Positions 41,301 through 51,400 of a stretch of 64,000 bases of DNA are shown here, piece by piece (the stretch's first letter is position 1; each line of letters opens with the position of its first letter). The notes under the pieces were generated by a model. The model saw nothing but the letters and a program-made list of their open reading frames with translations, ran no database searches and was not told the DNA's origin. Made by a program: the position numbers and the translations under genes. Location: assembly GCF_031755915.1 (NCBI RefSeq), contig NC_083388.1, forward strand, positions 19,370,001-19,434,000. The letters are read 5' to 3'. Origin of the DNA: Ziziphus jujuba (Eukaryota; Streptophyta; Magnoliopsida; Rosales; Rhamnaceae).

Positions 41301-41917
41301 TATCCAATGATTGGATATTATGGATCAGGATATAAAATATTCTGGTACTTCTATTCCATGTTCTGTTCACTGCTTTACTTCAACTATATGGGAATGATGC
41401 TTGTTTCATTGACACCAAACTTCATGATAGCTGGAATTATATCATCAGTCTTCTACACATTATTCAATCTCTTTGCAGGCTTTCTAATTCCTGAACCAGT
41501 AAGCTTCCTAGTCATCTATATAACAAATGGAGAAGTGGTTTATTTATTTATTTCCTTAATTTCTTTTTGTGGGCATATTGAAAAAAAATGATATATGATT
41601 TTTTATTTATTTATTTATTTATATTTTTTTTTTTTGTGTTTTGGTTGCAGGATATTCCAAAGTGGTGGATTTGGTTGTATTATCTGACTCCTACATCTTG
41701 GGCACTGAATGGTATGCTTACTTCACAATATGGAGATGTACACGAGCAAATTGTAATCTATGGGGAAACTAAAACTGTGGCTTTCTTCTTAGAAGACTAC
41801 TTCAATTTTCACCGCGATCGTTTGCCTCTTGTGGCACTTGTCCTCATTGCTTTTCCCTTTGCTTTTGCGACCCTTTTTGCATATTTCATTGGAAGATTGA
41901 ACTTCCAGAAGAGATAA
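32329..41917 (+). CDS. Full-size ABCG (PDR) transporter, tandem copy 1
   Basis: Twenty-four exons give 1443 aa: 32329-32714, 32860-32983, 33510-33595, 34112-34196, 34578-34737, 34827-34903, 35529-35582, 35686-35776, 35872-36173, 36256-36537, 36708-37021, 37099-37259, 37341-37444, 38399-38552, 38641-38754, 38909-38982, 39087-39419, 39508-39798, 39942-40025, 40169-40302, 40421-40648, 40937-41108, 41244-41498, 41651-41917. The order is NBD1-TMD1-NBD2-TMD2. NBD1: Walker [10 protein letters not shown] (about 205), signature ISGGQKKR (about 344), Walker B ALFMDE. NBD2: GVSGAGKTT (about 888), [11 protein letters not shown] (about 992), [10 protein letters not shown]1 and TMD2 carry PDR motifs and the C-terminus is NFQKR. 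PDR pumps sit in the plasma membrane and export terpenoids, phenolics or hormones; the substrate cannot be told from sequence. It resembles the PDR3/ABCG39 group by eye. Oddities: Cys57 replaces the Trp of the (L/Q)WAAIE motif, intron 9 is GC-AG, and the intron 20 donor is GTTAGT. Confidence 0.95.
34401..34556. repeat. 93-bp-period duplication in intron 4 of ABCG copy 1
   Basis: A block containing TTTAAATCTCATATTTAGAT, followed by a shared tail ending GTTTGATAGTGTTT, occurs at 34401-34461 and again at 34494-34556. The same intron in copy 2 (around 50534-50600) has it once, so it arose after the genes separated. Confidence 0.85.
36174..36255 (+). other. GC-AG intron 9 of ABCG copy 1
   Basis: The exon ends CAAGAG and the intron begins GCAAGT, a strong non-canonical GC donor. 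It ends TTTACAG before GTCATCTCT. Only this junction keeps frame ([14 protein letters not shown], the expected PDR sequence). Confidence 0.88.
38048..38286. repeat. 119-bp tandem duplication in intron 13 of ABCG copy 1
   Basis: Two almost identical head-to-tail units, both starting GAGGTCTAATTTAGCAAATA and ending in TTTATTCATA. Copy 2 has a single unit (about 54247-54365). The few differences between units suggest a recent event. Confidence 0.92.
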
Positions 41918-42290
41918 AATCTTATTTTGTCTCCAATGGAAAATGTTGTACCTACCTAGCTTTGACCCCTCCATTTCTCTGTAATATACATACACAACCA
42001 ATATATGTAACCTATTAATTGCTACAGTTTACAATTTCCTTCGGTGCAGTTTGTTAGTATTGTTTGATAACTTGTAGCTTTTTGGTTTATACAGGAAGAT
42101 TGAACTTCCAGAGGAGATAAATCTTGCTTTGTCTCCAATGGAAAATTTATACATGCCTAGATGTAACCATCTTTTTCTCTGTAATATACATATATAATCA
42201 ATACATGTATCGTACTAATTGTTATAAATAAGAATTTACTTAGGTGCCGTTAGTTATGGTATCATTTAATAACTTATTGGTTTTTTTTTT
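41889..42290 (+). repeat. Duplicated 3' end of the ABCG gene (last codons plus 3'UTR)
   Basis: The end of the last exon and its 3' flank (from GGAAGATTGAACTTCCAGA at 41891) recur from 42093, including the last six codons, the stop, TTGTCTCCAATGGAAAA, TTTCTCTGTAATATACATA and the TTTGATAACTT/TTTAATAACTT part. The second unit codes NFQRR like copy 2, whereas the gene itself has NFQKR. It has no body in front and is a remnant. Confidence 0.85.
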
Positions 42291-44659
42291 TTTTTTTTGG
42301 GTGTTTTTTCTAGTCAATTATGCTTAATTTGCTTATTTGCTATTTCCCTATCTAATTGTGTGTAATGATTAATGATATATCCCATGCCTAATCGTCTTTC
42401 TCTATCACTCTAATGAAGAAAAAAGATGATATCCGGTTTTATTACTGATCATGTTACAAGGAGAGTTTGAAGTCGAATGATTTCTTTGTGATTGACCCCC
42501 CCCCAAAAAAAAAAAAAAAAAAAAAAAAGTAAAAAAAAGAAAAAAAAGAAAAAAAAGAAAACAATGCTGATTTTGTTGCTAATTATAATCTGAACTGTAA
42601 TTTAGGAGTCCGGAGAAGGAAATACATCTGAAAAAGCATTTGGATCGTAACTAAGTTCTAGGCTGATTGCAATCTCCTAATATATATTCGCCATGTAGCT
42701 AGGTATGCTTCAATAGGAAAGCTTACTTCAAAGTTGATGTATATAGCTATGCCTTCGGAATTGTTCTTCTATAGTTGGAGAATATTTTCTTATCTCATGG
42801 GTTATTAGCGAACAAATATCAATTAGAATGTTCTTAATAAATTAATAACAGTTGAACGGGTACTTTTTGTATTTGTTATTTGAATCTGTTCAATAGTTAG
42901 GTCTCATGACAATGGAAAGAGAAGAAATGAAGTTGGAGAGAGATTAATTGTCTTAGTATTTTTTTAGAAATTCCCACAAAATAGCAAAAAACGTGTATAT
43001 AAATATAGAAAAATGCTATTGTGGGCATGGGTGATAGCTATCAATCCCCATCCCATCAACACGGTTGCATGTAATCACGTGTAATTAGACGACTAAGGTG
43101 ATAATAGTATCACTCATCAACTGGACGATGAGGGCTTTACAGGAATGAAACATCTCTGCCTCGACAACAATAATAAAACTGAAAACAGATTCATATTTTC
43201 ATAATCATGGGAGGGTTCCTGCTATATTTGTCAGTAGAGAGGAGTACAAAGAAAAGGGGTTTCAGTTTATCAGCAGTGTAAAGGCAGTGCTATCTTGTTT
43301 TATAAATTAAGAATGATGCCTCTGTTTTAAAGGCACCTGTTTGTTGTGTTAAAGTCTTGAATGTGGTGGATCCAAGGGTGCTCTGATCAACATATCTATT
43401 GAGAAAACTGAAGAAGTCTTAACAAAAGTATTACTAATCTGAGACTATTTAGGGTCTTTAAGATGCCGTAACTCTCAAGTAAATGTTCAAAATTCTATCT
43501 CCATTAGTATTATAATTATTGCAGTAGTACTAGGAAATTTGATAGTAATACTTGTTGGAGTTTGGTGTAGTTTTGGGTTCACTTAGCAAAGAGTGTTGTA
43601 CACAAGGTGTTAGTCTTGTGCACAACCTTTAATCCAGTTTTTGATTTGATGTTTAGGTGTTTTTTGTGTTTATTTTTGATATAGTGATATTTAGTATTGT
43701 TAGGGTTTTCGTTTTGAAGGAAAAAGAAGAAGATGAAGAAGAAGAGAAGATGTTAGAGTAGGCCATACAAAACTAGACAGCATACTAATTTATTTTTGCT
43801 TTTCATTCATTTGTTGCATATATAGATACAAAACTTGTCTCATACATGTGAGGTGTGTGTGGGACCAAATGTAAGTTTTTAAAATTCAAAATTTACACAT
43901 TTCCTACTCAAAATTATGATACATAATTGTTCAACCACTAGCTTCACATGTGAGTGCATAATTATAACAAAAGTTGGTGAGATTTTGAATTTCAAAAAAC
44001 TGTCTCCATCTAATCGACCAGATGGAAGGTTGGGATATCTTCATCCAAATTGCTTGAAATATCAAGGATGAAATCTGGAGAAGGTAAAGTCTAAAAGAAT
44101 TGGGTAAGGCCCCCAATTCATCTCAAACCCGTGGCCCATAATTGCTGAAAATCTCAGCAGTTATGTTAACTTACAACCTGCATATCTTGGGTTTACCAAG
44201 GTTTTTTTGAGTCATTCTTTTTTCTACATTTTCATTTACATGTCTACTACAACGTATCCAAAAATCATAAACTTGTTCTAAAAGCTCAGACAATGCCAGT
44301 CCCAACAATGGACCTATATTGCTGGAAACAATCATTTTACAAAATAAAATTAATACCCAACAAAAAGACAATTTCTAAGTTAAATACAATAAAACTTAGG
44401 TATTCAAAAGACATTAAAAGAAACATAAAACATAAACATAAATATTGTATGAGATCATTTAACAAAATATTTCTTTTAAAGAAAGAAAGATGGTCCAAAC
44501 ATTTGTGGATTTTGGTTTGCATAACGTGGCAAGATTACCACCTTTTCAACAATACTCACAATAATAATAAAAAATATAAAACAACTTTTAGTTGGTTATT
44601 ATTTGCCATATTTTATCTGCACGTAGAAAGTGTTTATTGGTTTCTTTAAGCTTTTGTAT
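41918..44659. other. 3' flank of ABCG copy 1 and a segment of unknown origin
   Basis: Up to about 43552 this aligns in stretches with the 3' flank of copy 2 (57975-59520), for example the blocks around TTTATCAGCAGTGTAAA and GATGCCTCT. From about 43553 to 44659 the similarity stops, and the expected promoter and first seven exons of the next transporter copy are absent. I cannot identify this replacement. It contains GAA-rich DNA at about 43719-43752 and a few short meaningless frames. A C-run followed by poly-A lies near 42498-42528. Confidence 0.6.
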
Positions 44660-44764
44660 ACTACTCAGATACTTGGACTTGATATCTGTGTTGGATGGTA
44701 TGAGAAAAGTGGAGGAGGCTTAAAAGAACCCAAAAAAAAAAAAAAAAAAAAAAAACTAACTATT

Positions 44765-45150
44765 TGGTAAAATTAAAAATGAGTGGGCCGAGAATAATTA
44801 CAATTGTGAGGGAGAGAAGAGCTAAAGAAAAAGGATGCACGTTAATATTGCTCACTTCTCATATGCATAATACATTCTCGATACAAGACTATTTATAAGG
44901 CTTAAAAATGCGATAAAAAATGATCATAACTGCCATGCATGCCCAATTACAAATACAAGCCCAGTCTATGTTTTATCTAAACTTTTACATGCGTCAACTT
45001 TATGTGCTTTAATTAAATTACTTGTCATCATTTCCTTGATTGCAAAATAGGTGTTATCAATTCTTCAAGGTTAAGTAAAGACCACCACATCCTTAGCCAA
45101 TTGCCGCCATCACCAAAATTATAAATTTTTATTTTTTTAATTTTTTTTAA
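44765..45150 (-). mobile_element. Possible solo LTR inside the decayed ABCG copy
   Basis: This stretch has no counterpart in the intact genes. Read on the minus strand it looks like a copia-type LTR: TTATAAATAGTCTTGTATCG as a TATA region, then a short transcribed part. Clean TG...CA ends and a target duplication could not be fixed, so the borders are approximate and the call is weak. Confidence 0.3.
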
Positions 45151-45959
45151 CATCTCCTCTTAATTTATAATTTTGGTTAAGCTCTTGAAAGCTGATGATC
45201 CTTGCAATAATCACAATGATAGTATTTTTGCGTACTCAAATGGACATTGATGTTCTTCATGCTAATTCCTGTATGAGCACCCTCTTCATTGCTCTGCTAT
45301 TAGTTCTTGTTGATGGATTCCCTGAGATGTCCATGACTATTTAAAGGCTACTTTCTACATGCAAAAGGAATTGCGTTTTTACCCAGCTTGGCATATGCTA
45401 TTACTGCCACTCTTTTGAAAGTTCCTTTTTCATTGTTGGAAGCTCTTGTTTGGACTTCTTTTTCTTATTATGTTCTGGATTCAGTCCTGAGGTCCACAGG
45501 TGAGTTGATTAAAAGCCTATGCTTATGTGCACATTTCCTCTTTCTTCATTTAATCAACAAGCACCCAAATGTATAAAGCCTGCATAAAATAGAAATCAGC
45601 ATAACTTCATATTGGATCAGCACCTACTGATACTATATGCATGCCTATTAATGGATGAACAAATAACACTGATATTTTTCTTGCTTTGACATCTGATTTA
45701 GCTAGTCCTTTTGTGCAGGAATGTACTGCCCATAAAATCTCATAGTCCCCTGGCTGTGACTCTTTAACTTATGTAGGTATTATGCTTTTAATTAGGTTCT
45801 TCCGGCAGTTATTTTTCCTTTTTCCTGTTCACTTAGCATCATTATCCGTGTTCTGTTTTCTGGGTTCAGTTTGTCAGACTATGAATGCTACAATGACAGC
45901 TGGTAGTTTTGGAATATTGTTAGTGTTGCAATTTGGTGGCTTCATTATAATAAAATTTA

Positions 45960-46352
45960 GGAGGTATATTCAATCTAGAATTTAATGGATTTAAAATGAA
46001 TTATAAATTTTAAAAAAATTGATGGATTGTAAAGCAAAATCTTTGAGATTAAAACTGGATTTCATATTAACAATTTTCTTCATAATTTCAATGTTAAAAT
46101 CCTTTCAAATCTATTAAAATCCATTATTTTTTAAAATCTTTTAAAATTAATGATTTTTTAAATATCATTAGATTTAAAAAAAATTTACAAAGTCATAATT
46201 GAACACACCTGGATTCTAATGGAGTTTTAAAAAATCTATTAAAATTTAAATTGAATATTATTAGACTTGTATAGATTCTTTTAAAATCTAAATTGAATAC
46301 GTCTAAATTTTTAAACACTTTTAAAATCTTTTAAACTCTAAATTGAATACAC
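45960..46352. mobile_element. MITE (PIF/Harbinger-like) inserted in the decayed ABCG copy
   Basis: A 393-bp insertion at the exon 12/intron 12 border. The same place is uninterrupted in copies 1 and 2 (ACGTAAGGAAAT). The ends are imperfect inverted repeats: left GGAGGTATATTCAATCTAGA, right in reverse complement GTGTATTCAATTTAGAGTTT. TTA flanks both sides (45957-45959, 46353-46355). It is AT-rich, non-coding, and shares its terminal repeat with the larger element at 12.6 kb. Confidence 0.88.
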
Positions 46353-46748
46353 TTAAGGAAATTGTATATTTTTCTCCTTTACTTGAGGAGAAACAACCGG
46401 AAAGTTAACTACATTGTCTTTTATGGTTGAAGTGGGCTTTTGGGTTTCACCCTTGTCATATGGAGATATTGATCTACCTGTTAATGAATTCATCGCACTC
46501 GAGAGTTCCTTTATAACCTTATAGGTTCCTTTAACTAGATTTCAAAGCAACTTAATTACTGAGCAGCAACAAACTACCACCTATTTCTTTCTGATACAGT
46601 TTGCTCACAAGGAAGATACAGGTTTATTTACTGCAGAAATCCAAAGGACTTGATTTTGAATATAAACCAGAAAGAAATAACCTAGAGGGACATATATTCC
46701 TTCCATCACTTAGCTGTCATAGGCTCTATCATTAAGACCTCCACTGCT

Positions 46749-46789
<41 letters not shown>

Positions 46790-46790
46790 A
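46749..46790. repeat. (AAC)n microsatellite in decayed intron 13
   Basis: About 13-14 perfect AAC/CAA units. The intact copies have only short CAACA-like sequence at the corresponding position, so it expanded in the pseudogene. Confidence 0.93.
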
Positions 46791-47187
46791 ACAGCAAACT
46801 ATACACCTACAAAATCTTGATTTCTTCTCCCAATAGTGACCTATCAAGAGTCAAATATCTGTGTGAAGTTATATAGTATTATTATATTGAAGCTCCTCTG
46901 CCGTTGACTAAACTAATACAGCCAACTCTACAACTTTCTTCAAGGATATTATTCACTAAATCATTGTTAACAATCTGCTAAGTTCACTGATTTATCATAA
47001 CATGCTAATTTCTAGTTTTGGACATAGCAAAACTTCTCCGCCGTCAGGAACAAAGGGTGGAGGGAGAGAGAGAGAGATAACAGGGTTAAGATTCACTAGA
47101 ATTAATGATCAATATTTACATATATGATTACATATACATGTAGCTGGATGTATGGCTGTGATTGCAGCATCTTCACATGGTGGTTTC

Positions 47188-47196
47188 CGCTGAGCC
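47188..47196. other. Duplication breakpoint junction with CTGA microhomology
   Basis: To the left, the sequence follows ABCG intron 13 (TGGTGGTTTCC then CTGA, compare 54230-54242 and 38031-38043). To the right it follows the 3' flank of the RLK gene (CTGAGCC.AAGTTGTAACAAA, compare 30052 onward). CTGA at 47190-47193 is common to both parents. Confidence 0.85.
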
Positions 47197-47320
47197 AAAG
47201 TTGTAACAAATCTTTTCCAACTCTTTCATTTGTTGGGCTTGTCTATGTATGTTGATGTCATCTGTGGGGTTTGAAGAAAGGGCTTCTCGGGTTGTAGGCG
47301 GCGTGAAAAAAGTGATTTTT
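47190..47320 (+). pseudogene. Orphan copy of the RLK gene's 3' flank
   Basis: It aligns with 30052-30178: TTGTAACAAA, CAACTCTTTCAT, GGGCTTGTCTATGTATG, TGATGTCATCTGTGGGG and GAAGAAAGGGCT all recur in the same order. No RLK coding exon is present, so the duplicated segment began just after the RLK stop codon. Confidence 0.88.
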
Positions 47321-48429
47321 TTTTTAAATTCTCTTTATTCTTTTATTGTTATTATTTAATTAAGAATTAATTTGGCCCAATCTAGAATTAATTTAGCAGT
47401 CATTTAACTCATTATAAAGATTCCAAAATCCCTCTGTGCAACTTAGATAGGGACAGGTAGGTCCAATCATAACTATATATTATTCATATATTTATATATG
47501 TATATATTTTAATGAAGACTAAGTATTATTAAAAGGGGAAAGAAAACGAAAACGGCATGTTATATTTACCTTGCCAACGAAGGTAATATTGTTTAGATTG
47601 AATATATGCTTTAGTTTTATTTTAATTACTTGCTATAAATCTTGTCAGCCACTCATGCAATATAAATAATTTAGTCAACTTGCTTTTTACTTTTCGAAGT
47701 TTTAACAGTAGAAAGATATGATGCAATCTCCATGTTCCACAGTTTTTCCACCTCTCATCAACCCTAATGAAACTATCACATAATTTTCTACCACCATAAT
47801 TCTTATATATATTCTCGATGCACCTCTATGTTCGATACACAGTTCCTCCACCTTCCTCCTACAATCTCTTTCTGATGTTTTCTTTGTTCATATCTGTTTG
47901 TATAGGTGTATATAAATTATGTAATTTATGAACTTAAACAATTTAAAAGATGGAGTATCCCTCAAGCAAATTACCAAATTCTATCTCTTTTAATATTATT
48001 ATGCTTGCCGTTGTTGTAGGAACTTTGACATAATAATGATAATAATAACAAAAATGTGAATCCAAAGTTTAGTTGGTTTACATGTATTCACACCTCGTCA
48101 CTACATTGTTGAATTGACTCCAAATATTTTAACTTAAAATTAGAGGAGAAAAAGGATTATTTTGGATTAAAGCTGGAACAGGTCAGAAACTGAGACAGAC
48201 CTGTCTCTCTTATGTCTTCACATTCTAAGTTATTCTCTCTCTCTCTCTCTTTTTCTTAATTTATTTGTAGTTAATGCATGTATATTTTATTCTCAATGTA
48301 TAAGCAATTTCAACTTCCTTGGGTAATAAAATAAAGGATGATGCACTGTCTTACTTCACCAATATTCATCATAGCCAAATATTTATACTCTACATGTATA
48401 CAAATATATAATAACAAGTTGGCAAAACC
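47321..48429. other. Upstream region of ABCG copy 2
   Basis: It continues the duplicated segment and aligns in patches with 30990-32267, for example CCAAAATCCCTCTG...CAACTTAGA and the block GGATGATGCACTGTCTTACTTCA. A short TC tract lies at about 48233-48250. No gene seen. Confidence 0.65.
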
Positions 48430-48440
48430 ATTTATAAGAA
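48430..48440 (+). promoter_or_regulatory. TATA box of ABCG copy 2
   Basis: TTTATAAGAA about 60 bases upstream of the ATG, inside a core promoter block shared by all copies. The predicted leader is only about 30 nt. Confidence 0.6.
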
Positions 48441-48491
48441 CCTCTTTTTCCAGATTTTCTTCAATGTTTGAAGCTTTCCAGTTTATCAAAT

Positions 48492-51400
48492 ATGGCTCAA
48501 ATGGTAGGTACAGATGAAATAGAGTCACTGAGGATTGAGTTGGCAGAGATTGGAAGAAGCCTGAGATCATCATTTCGTCGTCATACACCGAGTTTCAGAA
48601 GCAGTGCTTCAGCATTGAGTTCTGCGAAGGATGATGCTGATGTTGAATATGCTCTGCAATGGGCTGCCATTGAGAGATTGCCAACTTTTGAACGGATAAG
48701 ATCATCACTGTTTGATAAGGATGATGAAAAAGGTGGGGATGATGAGAAAGTCAAAAGGGTAGTTGATGTTACCAAGCTTGGAGATGAAGAACGCCATCTG
48801 TTCATAGAGAAGCTCATCAAACATATTGAGAATGACAACCTTGAATTGTTGCGCAAAATTCGAAACAGAATAGACAGGTAAGAGCTTCTTTTTAAACATG
48901 TGCACAACGGACTTCTGATTTTCCTCTTTTAAACTTTCCATTCTGAGATATTTGATGTGCTTAATTTATACTTAAAATATGATTCAGCTTAATTTCAATT
49001 GTTCATTTATTTATTTTTGTAGAGTTGGTATGAAACTGCCCACCGTAGAGGTGAGATATAAGAATCTATCTGTGAAAGCAGAATGTGAGGTGGTTCATGG
49101 CAAGCCCCTCCCAACTCTATGGAATTCCCTGAAAAGCACCCTTTCTGTAAGTGTTCTCTTTGTGGCCAAAATTATTCTAATCTTGATTATGAAATTTATA
49201 GACTCAATTAATAGAAATTAGGAAGTAAAATGTAGAGAATTAGTTGGTATAATGAGCAGATGTATATATATATATATATATATATATAACCATTAAAAAA
49301 TAAGGCAACTCGTTGTTCTTGGCATAAATCTAGAAAAAAGGAGTAAACAGAATCTTGGTGTTTTCAGCTGACATTCATTATTTTTAATTGCTGCCTGGAT
49401 ATGGCCCAGAGCCAGTAGATATTGACCAATCTATCTGGTTTTTTTGTTGAACACCAATTTGTACAGATTGTGATGAATTTTTAAGATACCTAATTAATAA
49501 CAATACAAACAAGACCAAAGTTACAGTATGAGAACTGATATATGCTCTGGATAATCAGCTTTAAAAGCTGATAGGATAACCAAATTAGAATTTAGATTAT
49601 GCAATATCATATGAGTTAAATGTTGAACCATTCTTGTATTACAGGGGTTTGCCAAGGTGCCAGGTTCTGGGTCTCGTAAAGCCAAGATAACAATAATAAA
49701 TGATGCTAGTGGTGTCATAAAGCCTGGGAGGTAGGCTAGTTTGAAGCTCTGTCTAAACATACATTTTGTTCCATATTATTTGCTGTTATCTTTTACTCAT
49801 TAACCATGTCATTTATCTTCTATTAATAACATATAACAGCTTTGCAATAACATCGGCTAAAAAAATACATCTTTGTGCATTTTCGAATAGCTTATAACAA
49901 TCTTAATTGTAAATCACCGATCAGTCTTCTCAATGTTATTGGTCCCAAATGCATATCAACTAGTAGTGCAGTTTATTAATTTTCTTATATCTTGGTGTAA
50001 ATAGTTTGTACCTCTTAACTTTCATGTTAAACTGTATCCTGTTCTTGCGTATTTCACTTTGACATCCAAGCCATGGCTTCCCCATTGCCCTTCCATGCAC
50101 TTTCCAATGCTTTCTTTACAAATATATTCCTTCCAACTTAATTTCACAAGAAACTTTTTTCAATTTTTTTGCTAGAAAATTAGTAATAATTTGGTGACAT
50201 GAGATTGCAGGGTATATTGAAGTAGGTTCAATCTTTCCTTGCAGGTTAACTCTACTGCTTGGTCCACCAGGATGTGGGAAAACATCCCTTCTGAAGGCAC
50301 TGTCAGGAAATTTAGACAAATCCCTCAAGGTTTGAAATTTATTAAATTTTTTCAACTTTCTATACTGATTGTCACCTATTAAGAGAGATATAGAAACATT
50401 GAAGTGAAGGAAACATTAAAGTGAAGTCATGAAAAGCTTTGACTTATGATGGAAACCTGCAGAACATAGTAAGAAGAAAACTCAGGAAAACAAAAAAATA
50501 TAGGCCATTAACCTGAAGTTACAAATCAAATTATACCCATCATCCTTTTTAAATCACATATTTAGATGAACTCCTTTCATAGAGTTAAATGTATGGTAAT
50601 GTTTGACCTATTTGTAACTTTGTTATTTATCCACTTACCATGTTTTTTTGGGTCCACATTGTCGAATAGTCAACAGGGGAAGTTTCTTACAATGGACATA
50701 AACTAGTGGAGTTTATCCCCCAGAGAACTTCTGCTTACATAAGCCAATTCGACTTGCACATCTCTGAGATGACTGTTAGAGAAACACTTGACTTCTCAGC
50801 CCGTTGTCAGGGTGTTGGAAGTCGAGCAGGTAAGTTTTCCTTGATTCTAACATAATTATGAATTAGATGTGAAAAACTGATTGTGCATAGAATGAAGATA
50901 TGTTTTCTGTCCACAAAGAGATTATGCAGGAGGTCAGTAAAAGGGAGAAGGAGGCAGGAATAGTACCAGATCCAGACATAGATACTTACATGAAGGTGCG
51001 TTATTGGTTATATGATAGCTTTCCCTCAATGTTTTTGGAATTTTTTTTTCAGACTTTTGGGAAAGAAAAAGAAGAAGAAAATTTTGAACTCGTTGCAAAT
51101 ATATTGTAGAAGGAAATAATTACCTATGATAAGATCTAATGCCACATACATTTTGAGAAACTGGAACTTAATAAGATTCATGTAAGATTTCGCCATATTC
51201 AAATGCTTTTTTTCTACACAAAGGGTAAGAAGATGCTAACTCATTTGTATTCATTAAAGAGAAAAAATACAAGGCTGACACGCTTCTTTTCGTACATTCA
51301 CGAAAAATTTTAAGATCAAGTTCATGCTATTTTACATAAACAATATGATGAACAATATATGAAAAAATTTATAGAGTGGCAAGTGCAGCAAAAGTTTTTT

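Larger units (their letters stand above)
44660..47193 (+). pseudogene. Decayed ABCG copy (exon 8 scrap, exons 11-13, part of intron 13)
   Basis: At 44665-44725 the start of exon 8 is readable (CAG then ATACTTGGACTTGATATCTG) and then decays. Exon 11 starts near 45187 and ends at the GTCCACAG/GTGAG donor near 45500. It carries a TAA replacing Gln in the MTIQRL block and deletions that shift frame. Exon 12 is at about 45797-45956, exon 13 is a truncated piece at about 46421-46503, and intron 13 runs on to 47193. Exons 1-7, 9 and 10 and everything after intron 13 are missing. It keeps phrases such as ELRFYPAW and HLASLSVF. It lies between the two intact copies in the same orientation and cannot make a transporter. 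Confidence 0.88.

Noticed and set aside
43931..44371. Short minus-strand frames between ABCG copies
   Set aside because: No recognisable protein and no splice context. Kept only as part of the unidentified segment.
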